Source of the DNA: Terriglobia bacterium
GTDB taxonomy: Bacteria; Acidobacteriota; Terriglobia; UBA7540
DNA: 6,492 nucleotides
Direction: 5' to 3'
Assembly: GCA_022866195.1 (NCBI GenBank)
Contig: JALHUF010000641.1
Span: 1 to 6,492 of the forward strand
A program made the translations under genes and the position numbers. Within the stretch, counting starts at the first letter, position 1; each line of letters begins with the position of its first letter. Under the pieces are notes generated by a model. The model saw nothing but the letters and a program-made list of their open reading frames with translations, made no database searches and was not told the origin of the DNA. Of this stretch, positions 1 to 5,248 are shown piece after piece.

Positions 1-313
1 AGCCCACCTGGGGTGATAAGACGTCTCGCACCGGCACGTCGCGCCATTGCGTGGGCAGGTTCGGCAGGAACTTGGTCACACCCCTCTGCAGGTCGGCCAG
101 CCCCGGCACACCCATGCCCAGCGCCACGGGCCGGGCGCCAGACTCGTTGGCGAGTCCGTTGACCAACTGGGCGACGCGATTCAGCACCGCTTCCGGCCCC
201 TCGTGCGACTGGGTCGGGACCTTCCTCTCGCACACGACGCGGCCGTCCCCACCGGCAAATATACCGGCGATGTTCGTGCCGCCCAGATCAACACTGGCGT
301 AGATGTCGGACAT
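1..313 (-). CDS. ROK-family sugar kinase (glucokinase-like), N-terminal part only
   Basis: The first 104 residues are visible and the gene runs off the left edge, so the C-terminal two thirds is missing. The protein opens with the phosphate-binding loop of ROK kinases and repressors, D9-L-G-G-T-N14, followed by a short beta-hairpin. Further on is LGMGVPGLAD (65-74) and then the P-N-L-P-x-W stretch (84-90), both typical of ROK glucokinases. There is no helix-turn-helix in front of the loop, so it is a kinase type rather than a NagC/XylR-type repressor. The family phosphorylates free hexoses with ATP in the cytoplasm; the exact sugar cannot be told. The ROK zinc motif and catalytic Asp lie outside the window. 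The ATG at 313 has a strong Shine-Dalgarno sequence, GGAGGAGT at 321-328, 7 bases upstream. It begins 50 bases after the ORF6N gene ends and may be cotranscribed with it. Confidence 0.88.
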   Translation of the reverse strand, partial: MSDIYASVDLGGTNIAGIFAGGDGRVVCERKVPTQSHEGPEAVLNRVAQLVNGLANESGARPVALGMGVPGLADLQRGVTKFLPNLPTQWRDVPVRDVLSPQVG

Positions 314-320
314 GAATCCT

Positions 321-328
321 ACTCCTCC
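321..328 (-). promoter_or_regulatory. Ribosome binding site of the ROK kinase
   Basis: On the minus strand this reads GGAGGAGT, a near-perfect anti-16S match with a 7-base spacer to the ATG at 313. It fixes the start of a gene that is otherwise cut by the window edge. Confidence 0.75.
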
Positions 329-363
329 GCAGAAGTCCCGCGGGCCGAGTCAGCCCACCCGTG

Positions 364-888
364 CTACGTTGCTGGCTCGCTCTGGAACCCGATTCTCCGG
401 CGCTTGGGCTCAGGTGGCGCCATGAGCTGCCGCAGTGCCTCGAAGACGACCTTGAACTGGGCGTCGTATTTCTTCTCCATCGCGGCCAGCTTGCCCGCCA
501 GTTGGGCATGCGACGCCAGCATGCGTCGCAGCCGGACATAAGCCCGCATGATTTCGATGTTAACTTGGACTGCCCTGCGGCTCCTAAGCACGCTCGACAG
601 CATGGCGACACCCTGCTCAGTGAAAGCGTAGGGAGGGGCACGACGAATTCCTCCCCAACTTGAAATCACAATTTGTGATTTCAAGTCTGCGAATTCGGCC
701 CTGGTCAGCTGGAACATGAAATCGTCAGGGAATCGCTCGACATTGCGTTTGACGGCCTGGACTAAAACACGGGCTTCAACTCCGTAGAGCTCTGCCAGAT
801 GGGTGCTGAGCATTACCTTCTGACCACAAATCAGCAGGATCGCACGCTCGATGCGCTCGACAGGAACGATGGATTGCTGACCGGACAT
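364..888 (-). CDS. ORF6N domain-containing DNA-binding protein
   Basis: This is a 174-residue protein. Residues about 9-100 match the ORF6N domain: [13 protein letters not shown] (30-42), [18 protein letters not shown] (44-61), [10 protein letters not shown] (71-80) and [18 protein letters not shown] (86-103). Residues 118-157 look helical and may form a coiled coil, and the tail is basic (KRRR, 162-165). ORF6N is a small DNA-binding domain first described in phage proteins beside KilA-N and Bro domains. Stand-alone chromosomal copies are common, and their target and role are mostly unknown. I chose the ATG at 888 because GGGAG (896-900) lies 7 bases upstream. The frame stays open to 1008, but that extension would overlap the end of the upstream gene and encodes a low-complexity Gly/Ala stretch. 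A small hairpin (906-910 with 918-922) sits just before the ribosome binding site. The reading frame carries a perfect 29-base palindrome (658-686). There are no other phage genes nearby. Confidence 0.9.
   Translation of the reverse strand: MSGQQSIVPVERIERAILLICGQKVMLSTHLAELYGVEARVLVQAVKRNVERFPDDFMFQLTRAEFADLKSQIVISSWGGIRRAPPYAFTEQGVAMLSSVLRSRRAVQVNIEIMRAYVRLRRMLASHAQLAGKLAAMEKKYDAQFKVVFEALRQLMAPPEPKRRRIGFQSEPAT
658..686. repeat. Perfect 29-base palindrome inside the ORF6N gene
   Basis: Arms ACTTGAAATCACAA (658-671) and TTGTGATTTCAAGT (673-686) are exact reverse complements around a single central base (672). The palindrome encodes the conserved LKSQIVISS segment (residues 69-77) of the ORF6N domain. 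It is AT-rich compared with the surrounding gene. It could be a DNA operator for a dimer or an mRNA hairpin; the sequence does not decide between these. Confidence 0.9.
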
Positions 889-905
889 GAGCTCACTCCC
901 ACTCA

Positions 906-922
906 CGCGGAGACAACCCGCG
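906..922 (-). other. Small hairpin just upstream of the ORF6N ribosome binding site
   Basis: Arms 906-910 and 918-922 (CGCGG / CCGCG) form a 5-base-pair GC stem with a 7-base loop, 18 bases before the ORF6N ATG. There is no T-tract on either side, so it is not an intrinsic terminator. It may be chance in GC-rich DNA. Confidence 0.3.
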
Positions 923-950
923 GAGCATAGCGCAGCCCCGGCGCCAACAT

Positions 951-1841
951 TCACTTCCGCGCCGCGGCCGCGGGCTTTTTCAATCCCGCCAGGACCTCTT
1001 TCGCCCACTGCACATACTGCGGGCGTGCGACGAACTGCCCGGCGCGGAAAAAGCGAATCCCGGTGGTCTTGCCCGCGTTGAGGTGTTTCACATACACCCC
1101 CAGGATGTACTTGAAATCACTTTCGCTCAGCCACGACTCCTCTTTCGCGCGTCCGCTGTTCAAGTACAGTCCCGTGACGATGGGCGTGCCGGGATGTTTC
1201 TGCTCGGCTCTTGTAAGGTATTCCTCCAGCTTCCGCACCTCGCGGTCATCCCAGATGTTGAACATGATGGCGTCGTGGTCGAAATCCCACGGCTTGTCCA
1301 AATCGCCGTTTTCGGGATAAAGCGGCGCCCAGATGGGCAGCGCGGGATTGATCGCTCGCGCCCGCGCGGTAATCTCGTCCCACTGTTGCCGGGTCTTCCC
1401 GCCCTCTTGAATCTCGCCCCAGTAGTCGTTCAAATAAAGGCCGATGATCTCCTTATGTTCCAGGGAAAGCTTGGCAATCCATTCCGCGTGTTTCAGGCAG
1501 GCCTCGTACGACCATCCCCACTGCTTCCGGTCGATCTTCCCCAGAACGTACTTGAGGCCGGGAATTTCGAGCGCCCGAAACATCATCGTGTCTTTCCACT
1601 CCATCTTGCCGTTGTAAGGTGGCTCATGTGCCCACAAGGTGTTGAAGCCGAGCTCGCGCACGATGGGGGCGATGTCCACCTTGGCATCGTGCTCCCAAAC
1701 GCAGATCAAGGGGCCGGCAGGCACCTTCGCTTTGCCCGCGGCTGCCGCCTCCGGCACCGCGCCGAATAGCAGCAGCGAAATCAGAACCCCACTCCAGCGC
1801 CATCTCCCTCTTCCCGCTTCAGTAAGCAGACTGCGATTCAT
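951..1841 (-). CDS. Exported TIM-barrel, glycoside-hydrolase-like protein
   Basis: This is a 296-residue protein with a Sec signal peptide: basic N-region (R11-R15), hydrophobic core at about 17-29, and likely cleavage after the AAAA run near 35. The mature part shows eight segments that read like the strands of a (beta/alpha)8 barrel: 44-51, 66-76, 96-104, 132-144, 169-179, 191-198, 220-230 and 261-270. Acidic or aromatic residues sit at the strand ends: E50-H51, E73, D139-Y-W, E143, E177, D198-D199. That layout is usual for glycoside hydrolases and related carbohydrate-active barrels, but I do not recognise a named GH family and a substrate cannot be given. The strongest motif is [11 protein letters not shown] (134-144). 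The ATG at 1839-1841 is backed by GGAGGAA (1848-1854) with a 6-base spacer. It follows the exported sugar-isomerase-like gene by 160 bases, which suggests a shared role in extracytoplasmic carbohydrate use. The start is secure; the function is not. Confidence 0.85.
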   Translation of the reverse strand: MNRSLLTEAGRGRWRWSGVLISLLLFGAVPEAAAAGKAKVPAGPLICVWEHDAKVDIAPIVRELGFNTLWAHEPPYNGKMEWKDTMMFRALEIPGLKYVLGKIDRKQWGWSYEACLKHAEWIAKLSLEHKEIIGLYLNDYWGEIQEGGKTRQQWDEITARARAINPALPIWAPLYPENGDLDKPWDFDHDAIMFNIWDDREVRKLEEYLTRAEQKHPGTPIVTGLYLNSGRAKEESWLSESDFKYILGVYVKHLNAGKTTGIRFFRAGQFVARPQYVQWAKEVLAGLKKPAAAARK

Positions 1842-1847
1842 AGCGTG

Positions 1848-1854
1848 TTCCTCC
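1848..1854 (-). promoter_or_regulatory. Ribosome binding site of the exported TIM-barrel protein
   Basis: The minus strand reads GGAGGAA, 6 bases before the ATG at 1841. It supports this start, which gives a complete Sec signal peptide. Confidence 0.75.
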
Positions 1855-1891
1855 GGCTTTGGTAGTCACCATCAAGAGCAGGAGTAGCCAC

Positions 1892-1908
1892 GGCACGCCT
1901 TTTGTGCC
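1892..1908 (-). other. Short hairpin in the leader of the exported TIM-barrel gene
   Basis: GGCAC (1892-1896) pairs with GTGCC (1904-1908) across a 7-base loop. It lies about 50 bases before the start codon and downstream of the larger alternative hairpins. No T-tract follows on the minus strand. The stem is weak. Confidence 0.3.
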
Positions 1909-1921
1909 ATGGGCGCGTAGT

Positions 1922-1970
1922 CGCGACAAATCTGCTCTCTGACTTGTCGCGGGACTTTCGGCGTGACAAG
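1922..1970 (-). promoter_or_regulatory. Three-arm, mutually exclusive hairpin region in the leader
   Basis: On the minus strand, arm A (1970-1962, CTTGTCACG), arm B (1951-1943, CGCGACAAG) and arm C (1929-1922, TTGTCGCG) follow in order. B pairs with C over 8 perfect base pairs (loop 14). B also pairs with A over 9 positions with one mismatch (loop 10), so the two hairpins exclude each other. That is the geometry of an attenuator, but no T-tract follows either stem. The same pattern could be a repeated operator (TTGTC/GACAA three times). It lies 80-130 bases before the exported TIM-barrel gene and 32 bases after the isomerase-like gene ends. Pairing is seen directly; regulation is inferred. 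Confidence 0.4.
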
Positions 1971-2001
1971 GACCCACAGTATGAAGACCGCTCACCCGGG
2001 C

Positions 2002-2895
2002 TCAGAACCTCACCGTCTTGAGGTACTGGATCGTCTTGCGGATATTCTCCTGGGAGGTCGGGCTTTCGTCCTCGACGTAGTAGTACTTCACGCCGATATC
2101 CGCTGCTGCCCCCAGCGTCTTCGGCCAATCAATCTGGCCCTCGCCAATCGGCACGCAGGCGTCGTCCGCTGCTTCGGCGAAGCCCGTCGGCGTGCTCTTC
2201 GAGATATCTTTCAAATGAACCAGCTTGAATCGGCCGGGGTACTTCTTCAGATAATTCGCCGGTGTGAGTCCGACTTTCTTCACAAAGAAGAGGTCCAGCT
2301 CGAAGTCCACCAGCTTCGGATCGGTTTCCTGAATCAGGATGTCCATCGGCGTGGTGTTGCCGAGCGGCTTGAACTCCATGTCGTGGTTGTGGAAGGCGAA
2401 GCGGAAGCCCGCCGCCTGGAGCTTCTTGCCCCATTCGTTAAACTCCGCCGCGACGCGCTTGCAGCCTTCCGCGTCCTTGCGGTGCTCTTCTTGCACCCAG
2501 GGGCAGGTGACATAGTCGGCCTTGAACACCTTGGCCTCGGCGATGATCTCATCGAGCCGGGTGCGGAAGCGGTTGTCGTCGCCCGCGTGCATGCCGGTGG
2601 CTTTCAGTCCGGCTTTGTCCAGTTCCTTCTTGAAGTCCGCCGCGCTCAGGCGGTAGAAGCCCGCTGTTTCCACGTCCGTGTAGCCCACCTCGCGGATGTA
2701 GTTGAGCGTGCCCGGCATGTCTTTGTCGAGCTGGTGGCGCAGGCTGTAAAGCTGAATGCCGAACGGCCCCGTGAATTGCCGACCAGGCGCCGGCGCCCCC
2801 GCAGCCCAGTTGAGTGCCGCCGCCCCGGCTCGCGCGAATTTCGCGCCCACTATCGCCGCCCCCATTGTGCCTAGAAATGCGCGCCGTGAAGTCAT
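2002..2895 (-). CDS. Tat-exported sugar phosphate isomerase/epimerase-like TIM barrel
   Basis: This is a 297-residue protein of the xylose-isomerase-like TIM-barrel superfamily (AP endonuclease 2 fold). It opens with a twin-arginine signal, S3-R-R-A-F-L-G9, then a hydrophobic Ala/Gly stretch to about 30, so it should be folded in the cytoplasm and exported through Tat. The mature domain shows GIQLYSLR (46-53), DVETAGFY (74-81), FHNHDMEF (168-175), LVDFELDLFFV (195-205), KLVHLKDIS (224-232), GEGQIDW (251-257) and YYYVEDE (271-277). These are the usual strand-end metal and substrate segments; H169/H171, D201, H227 and E275 are candidate divalent-metal ligands. The family isomerises or epimerises sugars and sugar derivatives; the substrate is not readable here. 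I chose ATG 2895 over an upstream GTG at 2916. GGGAGGG (2903-2909) lies 7 bases before the ATG, inside the longer frame, and the Tat motif then falls at the N-terminus as expected. Confidence 0.9.
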   Translation of the reverse strand: MTSRRAFLGTMGAAIVGAKFARAGAAALNWAAGAPAPGRQFTGPFGIQLYSLRHQLDKDMPGTLNYIREVGYTDVETAGFYRLSAADFKKELDKAGLKATGMHAGDDNRFRTRLDEIIAEAKVFKADYVTCPWVQEEHRKDAEGCKRVAAEFNEWGKKLQAAGFRFAFHNHDMEFKPLGNTTPMDILIQETDPKLVDFELDLFFVKKVGLTPANYLKKYPGRFKLVHLKDISKSTPTGFAEAADDACVPIGEGQIDWPKTLGAAADIGVKYYYVEDESPTSQENIRKTIQYLKTVRF

Positions 2896-2902
2896 AGCCT
2901 TT

Positions 2903-2909
2903 CCCTCCC
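2903..2909 (-). promoter_or_regulatory. Ribosome binding site that decides the isomerase-like start
   Basis: The minus strand reads GGGAGGG, 7 bases before the ATG at 2895. It lies within the codons that would be translated from the alternative GTG at 2916, which argues for the shorter, Tat-signal-first protein. Confidence 0.7.
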
Positions 2910-2970
2910 TTTTCACGTGGTTCTAGAAGTCCCGCCTCAAGCGCCCCGATTATGCCACAGCCCGGCACCC

Positions 2971-3006
2971 GATTTTTGATTTTGGATTTGGGATTTTGGA
3001 TTTGTG
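2971..3006. repeat. AT-rich tandem repeat (GATTTTGG-type)
   Basis: The 13-base word GATTTTGGATTTG occurs exactly at 2978-2990 and 2992-3004, a 14-base period, with a degenerate partial unit at 2971-2977. It is strongly T/G-biased on the plus strand and stands out from the GC-rich surroundings. Role unknown; it directly borders the hairpin cluster. Confidence 0.8.
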
Positions 3007-3013
3007 CTTTGCT

Positions 3014-3036
3014 GTAGCGGCAGTCTGTGACCGCCG
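3014..3036 (+). repeat. REP-like unit 1 (GTAG head plus hairpin)
   Basis: GTAG (3014-3017) is followed by arms CGGCAGTC (3018-3025) and GACCGCCG (3029-3036) with a 3-base loop and one A/C mismatch. It faces unit 2, so the pair (3014-3097) reads GTAG at one end and CTAC at the other, as in a REPIN. The spacer between them also contains CCGGTG-CGTCT words related to the unit 2 stem. Confidence 0.6.
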
Positions 3037-3072
3037 ATTTGTGGAGACCCCCCGGTGAGGCGTCTCATGATT

Positions 3073-3097
3073 AGACGTTCCACCGGAACGTCTCTAC
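3073..3097 (-). repeat. REP-like unit 2 (GTAG head plus hairpin)
   Basis: On the minus strand GTAG (3097-3094) is followed by AGACGTTCC (3093-3085), a 3-base loop and GGAACGTCT (3081-3073). The 9-base-pair stem is perfect. It is the inverted partner of unit 1. Confidence 0.65.
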
Positions 3098-3124
3098 TTC
3101 TCGCGGAGGCAGGCGCCGGATTGC

Positions 3125-3153
3125 GTAGCGCAGTCCCGCTTTGCGGGACTGCG
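3125..3153 (+). repeat. REP-like unit 3 (GTAG head plus hairpin)
   Basis: GTAG (3125-3128) is followed by CGCAGTCCCGC (3129-3139), loop TTT, and GCGGGACTGCG (3143-3153). This is the longest stem of the set: 11 perfect base pairs. A short T-run follows on the plus strand, but no plus-strand gene precedes it, so I read it as a repeat and not a terminator. It forms a REPIN-like pair with unit 4 (3125-3218), with outer ends GTAGCGCA and TGCGCTAC. Confidence 0.7.
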
Positions 3154-3188
3154 GCTTTTCAAGATCTTTTGGCACGGTCTGGAAATGC

Positions 3189-3218
3189 CGCAACTCCAGA
3201 AAGCGGGAGTTGCGCTAC
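3189..3218 (-). repeat. REP-like unit 4 (GTAG head plus hairpin)
   Basis: On the minus strand GTAG (3218-3215) is followed by CGCAACTCC (3214-3206), an 8-base loop and GGAGTTGCG (3197-3189). The 9-base-pair stem is perfect. Its first bases GTAGCGCA match unit 3, while the rest of the stem differs with compensating changes. Confidence 0.65.
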
Positions 3219-3227
3219 AAACAAGAA

Positions 3228-3252
3228 GGGCAGGCGCGAGGCCTGCCCCTAC
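3228..3252 (-). repeat. REP-like unit 5 (GTAG head plus hairpin)
   Basis: On the minus strand GTAG (3252-3249) is followed by GGGCAGGC (3248-3241), a 5-base loop and GCCTGCCC (3235-3228). It is a perfect 8-base-pair GC stem, without an obvious inverted partner. It lies 21 bases after the radical SAM stop codon and could also act as a 3' stabilising hairpin for that mRNA. Confidence 0.65.
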
Positions 3253-3273
3253 CTGCCAGCCTAATGGCCGCCG

Positions 3274-4926
3274 CTACGTCACGTTCACGAGGCCGTTGCC
3301 GGTTTGCTTGTTGGCAGCCTTGAGGTCGAGGGGGGTGGAGAATTCGCGCTCCGTCTTGTCGCGGAAACAGGGGCCGGAGTTGTAGGTGCAGAAGGGATAG
3401 ACCATGCCACCGGGCGTCGGGTAGTGGATGACGCAGCGTTTGACGCGTTCGATGTCGTAATTGTAGGCGTCCATGAAGTGCATGCCGGCGACGAGCAGCG
3501 TCTTATAGGTAAACGAGCCGTCACCCTTACCGCGGCCGTAGCTATGGTCGGTCATACCCTGAAGGGTCTGGAGGAAGCGCTCGAAGGTCAAGCCGGGCGG
3601 CGCGAATTCCGGCTTGAAGCGCTTGCGGAGCTTCTGCCAGGCGTTGATCTTGGTGAAGAGTTTGATCTTGGCGCCCGCCGCGTCACGCGCCAGCATGTCG
3701 ATATCCCGCAGCATGCCCGGCATATCGAAGAATTTGGTGATGGGCACCGCCTTCTTCGACACGGGATCCACGTAGAGATAAGTCCCGATGGCGCAGTGCG
3801 GATGCGACGTGAGGTTCGGCCGATTGTAGTTTTGCAGCCCGGTGAGCAGCTTCGAGAACGGCGAAGTGCAAGAGAGCGGGAACCAGTCGTCGTACTTGTC
3901 GGTGAGGCCGGTCTGGTCGGCGACGGCGTGCGCCAGGTCGGACTGCGTGAAGCGCTTACTCAAGAGTTCGTGGCGGTTGATGCGGCCGGTGAAGCAGACG
4001 GGCTGGAAGCTGAAGCCGCTGACGCAATCCACATTGTCGATGGCCAGGCGAATCATGGCGCCGATCTCGTGATCGTTCACGCCCTTGACGATGGTGGGGA
4101 CGAAGATAATCTTCAGACCCGCCTGGCGGCAGTTCTCAATCACCGTGAGCTTCGTCTCGAGCAGCTTCTGGCCGCGCGTGCGCAGGTAAACGTCGTCCGA
4201 GACGCCGTCGAATTGGAAATAGAGCGTATGCAGGCCGGCTTCCTTGGCCTTCTGGGCGAACTCCATGTCGGCGAACAGGATGCCGTTCGTGGCGCATTGG
4301 ATGTGGGTGAAACCCATCTCGGTGGCCAGGCGCATGATGTCGTGGAAGCGTGGATAGAGCGTGGGCTCACCGCCGGAGAATTGCACCACGCGGTTCGGCA
4401 CCGGACGCTGGTCGCGCAGGGTCTTCAGCATGCCGCGCACCTGCTCGAACGACGGTTCGTAGAGGTAGCCCTGCACGTTGGCATTGGCAAAGCACACCGG
4501 GCAGGTGAGGTTGCAGCGGTTCGTCAGGTCCACATTGGAAAGAACCGTGTGGGAAGTGTGCAAGGAGCACATGCCGCAATCGTCGGGGCACTTGGCGGCA
4601 TTCGGGAACTGTGGGTTCTCCAGGCCCCGGTTGTCGCCGAACTCGAACTGCTCCATCTTCAGATAGAGCTTCACGTCGGAGTAGATCAGGTCGCGGAAGT
4701 AGCCGTGCGCCGCACAGGTCTTCTCCATGTACACCGCGCCGTTTTCCTCAAACAGGCGCGCGCTGATCACCTGGAGGCATTCCGGACAGAGCGACTCGGT
4801 CGTCTTCGGCAAACCCTTGACTAGGGGCTTGATCGGCGAGCCCGCAAAAGTGGTCTTGGGTTGCAGGATTTTGAATTCAGATTCCCGGCGAGTTTTCGAC
4901 CTTTCAACAACAGTCAGCGTACCCAT
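3274..4926 (-). CDS. Radical SAM protein, tetraether lipid synthase (Tes)-like
   Basis: This is a 550-residue cytoplasmic or membrane-associated radical SAM enzyme. The cluster motif CNLTCPVC gives C138, C142 and C145, and the SAM-binding GGEP is at 185-188. Ahead of it come a Cys-rich N-terminal domain with CPEC (C47, C50) and C71-x-x-H74, and CPDDCGMC (C113, C117, C120). The C-terminal part adds C353, C378, C498, C513 and C520, in HYPTPGGMVYPFCTYNSGPC. This order (small CPEC metal site, CPxDCGxC, then NRCNLxCPxCFANA) is that of the COG1964 proteins, which include archaeal Tes (M. jannaschii MJ0619). Tes joins two lipid tails at their ends to make membrane-spanning lipids; bacterial relatives are linked to diabolic-acid-type lipids. 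The extra cysteines fit several iron-sulfur clusters. The ATG at 4926 has GGGGGA (4931-4936) just upstream. Radical SAM membership is certain; the lipid role rests on recalled family resemblance. No lipid genes are visible beside it. Confidence 0.9.
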   Translation of the reverse strand: MGTLTVVERSKTRRESEFKILQPKTTFAGSPIKPLVKGLPKTTESLCPECLQVISARLFEENGAVYMEKTCAAHGYFRDLIYSDVKLYLKMEQFEFGDNRGLENPQFPNAAKCPDDCGMCSLHTSHTVLSNVDLTNRCNLTCPVCFANANVQGYLYEPSFEQVRGMLKTLRDQRPVPNRVVQFSGGEPTLYPRFHDIMRLATEMGFTHIQCATNGILFADMEFAQKAKEAGLHTLYFQFDGVSDDVYLRTRGQKLLETKLTVIENCRQAGLKIIFVPTIVKGVNDHEIGAMIRLAIDNVDCVSGFSFQPVCFTGRINRHELLSKRFTQSDLAHAVADQTGLTDKYDDWFPLSCTSPFSKLLTGLQNYNRPNLTSHPHCAIGTYLYVDPVSKKAVPITKFFDMPGMLRDIDMLARDAAGAKIKLFTKINAWQKLRKRFKPEFAPPGLTFERFLQTLQGMTDHSYGRGKGDGSFTYKTLLVAGMHFMDAYNYDIERVKRCVIHYPTPGGMVYPFCTYNSGPCFRDKTEREFSTPLDLKAANKQTGNGLVNVT

Positions 4927-5248
4927 GGTTTCCCCCGATGATGGCGGTACTAGGACGAAGATGAGGCGCGCGTCCGCTTCGTGGCCTCAAATGGAATCAA
5001 GCGCGGCGAAAACAAATCGTCTAGACCCAAAATGGAAAGCCGCTGCCCGACGCAAAGCATCTTAGCCAGGCTGAAAGGCAAGGAGCAAGGATGCAGCCTC
5101 GAAAGGGGAGTATGAGGCGGCGAACGGTTGCCATTCGGGGTTGAATGGGAATGGCGGAATCACTGCGAGGAAACTCGCCAGCGACACTTTGTCCCGCACC
5201 CACTGTCCCTACTTTTCTTCTCGGGAAGAACGGCCTATCACGGATTTG
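4927..5248. other. 322-base intergenic region, no gene seen
   Basis: I find no convincing coding sequence on either strand. The stretch must hold the radical SAM leader and probably its promoter. A weak candidate on the minus strand is TTGCTC (5088-5083) and TAAGAT (5064-5059) with an 18-base spacer, which I hold at low confidence. Small inverted repeats are CCATTC (5131-5136) with GAATGG (5143-5148), and GCGAG (5165-5169) with CTCGC (5174-5178) around a 4-base loop. None is followed by a T-run, so no terminator can be called for the upstream gene. Confidence 0.6.

Larger units (their letters stand above)
2896..3273. other. 378-base intergenic region with no gene, rich in short repeats
   Basis: No credible coding sequence is present; short frames here lack ribosome binding sites and family resemblance. 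The stretch holds the isomerase ribosome binding site, an AT-rich tandem repeat (2971-3006) and five GTAG-headed hairpins between 3014 and 3252. I see no intrinsic terminator for the radical SAM gene on the minus strand, since none of the hairpins is followed by a T-run in that direction. A promoter for the sugar genes must lie here if they are not cotranscribed with the radical SAM gene, but I cannot place it with confidence. Confidence 0.75.

Noticed and set aside
889..1008. Longer version of the ORF6N protein starting at 1008
   Set aside because: The extra 40 residues overlap the end of the upstream gene and are low-complexity Gly/Ala/Arg. The ATG at 888 has a well-placed ribosome binding site.
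1963..2874. A 303-codon open frame on the plus strand opposite the isomerase-like gene
   Set aside because: It is antisense to a gene with a Tat signal and clear family motifs. The translation has no recognisable domain.
3129..3159. Possible intrinsic terminator (11-base-pair stem followed by a short T-run) on the plus strand
   Set aside because: No plus-strand gene precedes it, the T-run is short, and it carries the GTAG head of the neighbouring hairpin units, so a repeat element explains it better.
3014..3252. CRISPR array
   Set aside because: The units alternate in orientation, differ in stem sequence and have irregular spacing, so there are no identical direct repeats with uniform spacers.
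3255..3277. A sixth GTAG word on the minus strand overlapping the radical SAM stop codon (3277-3274)
   Set aside because: The bases after it form at most a 3 to 4 base-pair stem, so it does not meet the head-plus-hairpin pattern of the other five units.
3304..4824. A 506-codon open frame on the plus strand opposite the radical SAM gene
   Set aside because: It is the antisense of a well-supported gene. Its translation is rich in Val, Glu, Ala, Leu and His with no family motif, as expected for an antisense shadow in GC-rich DNA, and no ribosome binding site supports it.
5059..5088. Sigma70-like promoter TTGCTC / TAAGAT on the minus strand before the radical SAM gene
   Set aside because: Only about four of six bases match in each box with an 18-base spacer, and such matches are common by chance. 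I mention it within the intergenic entry but do not call it a feature.
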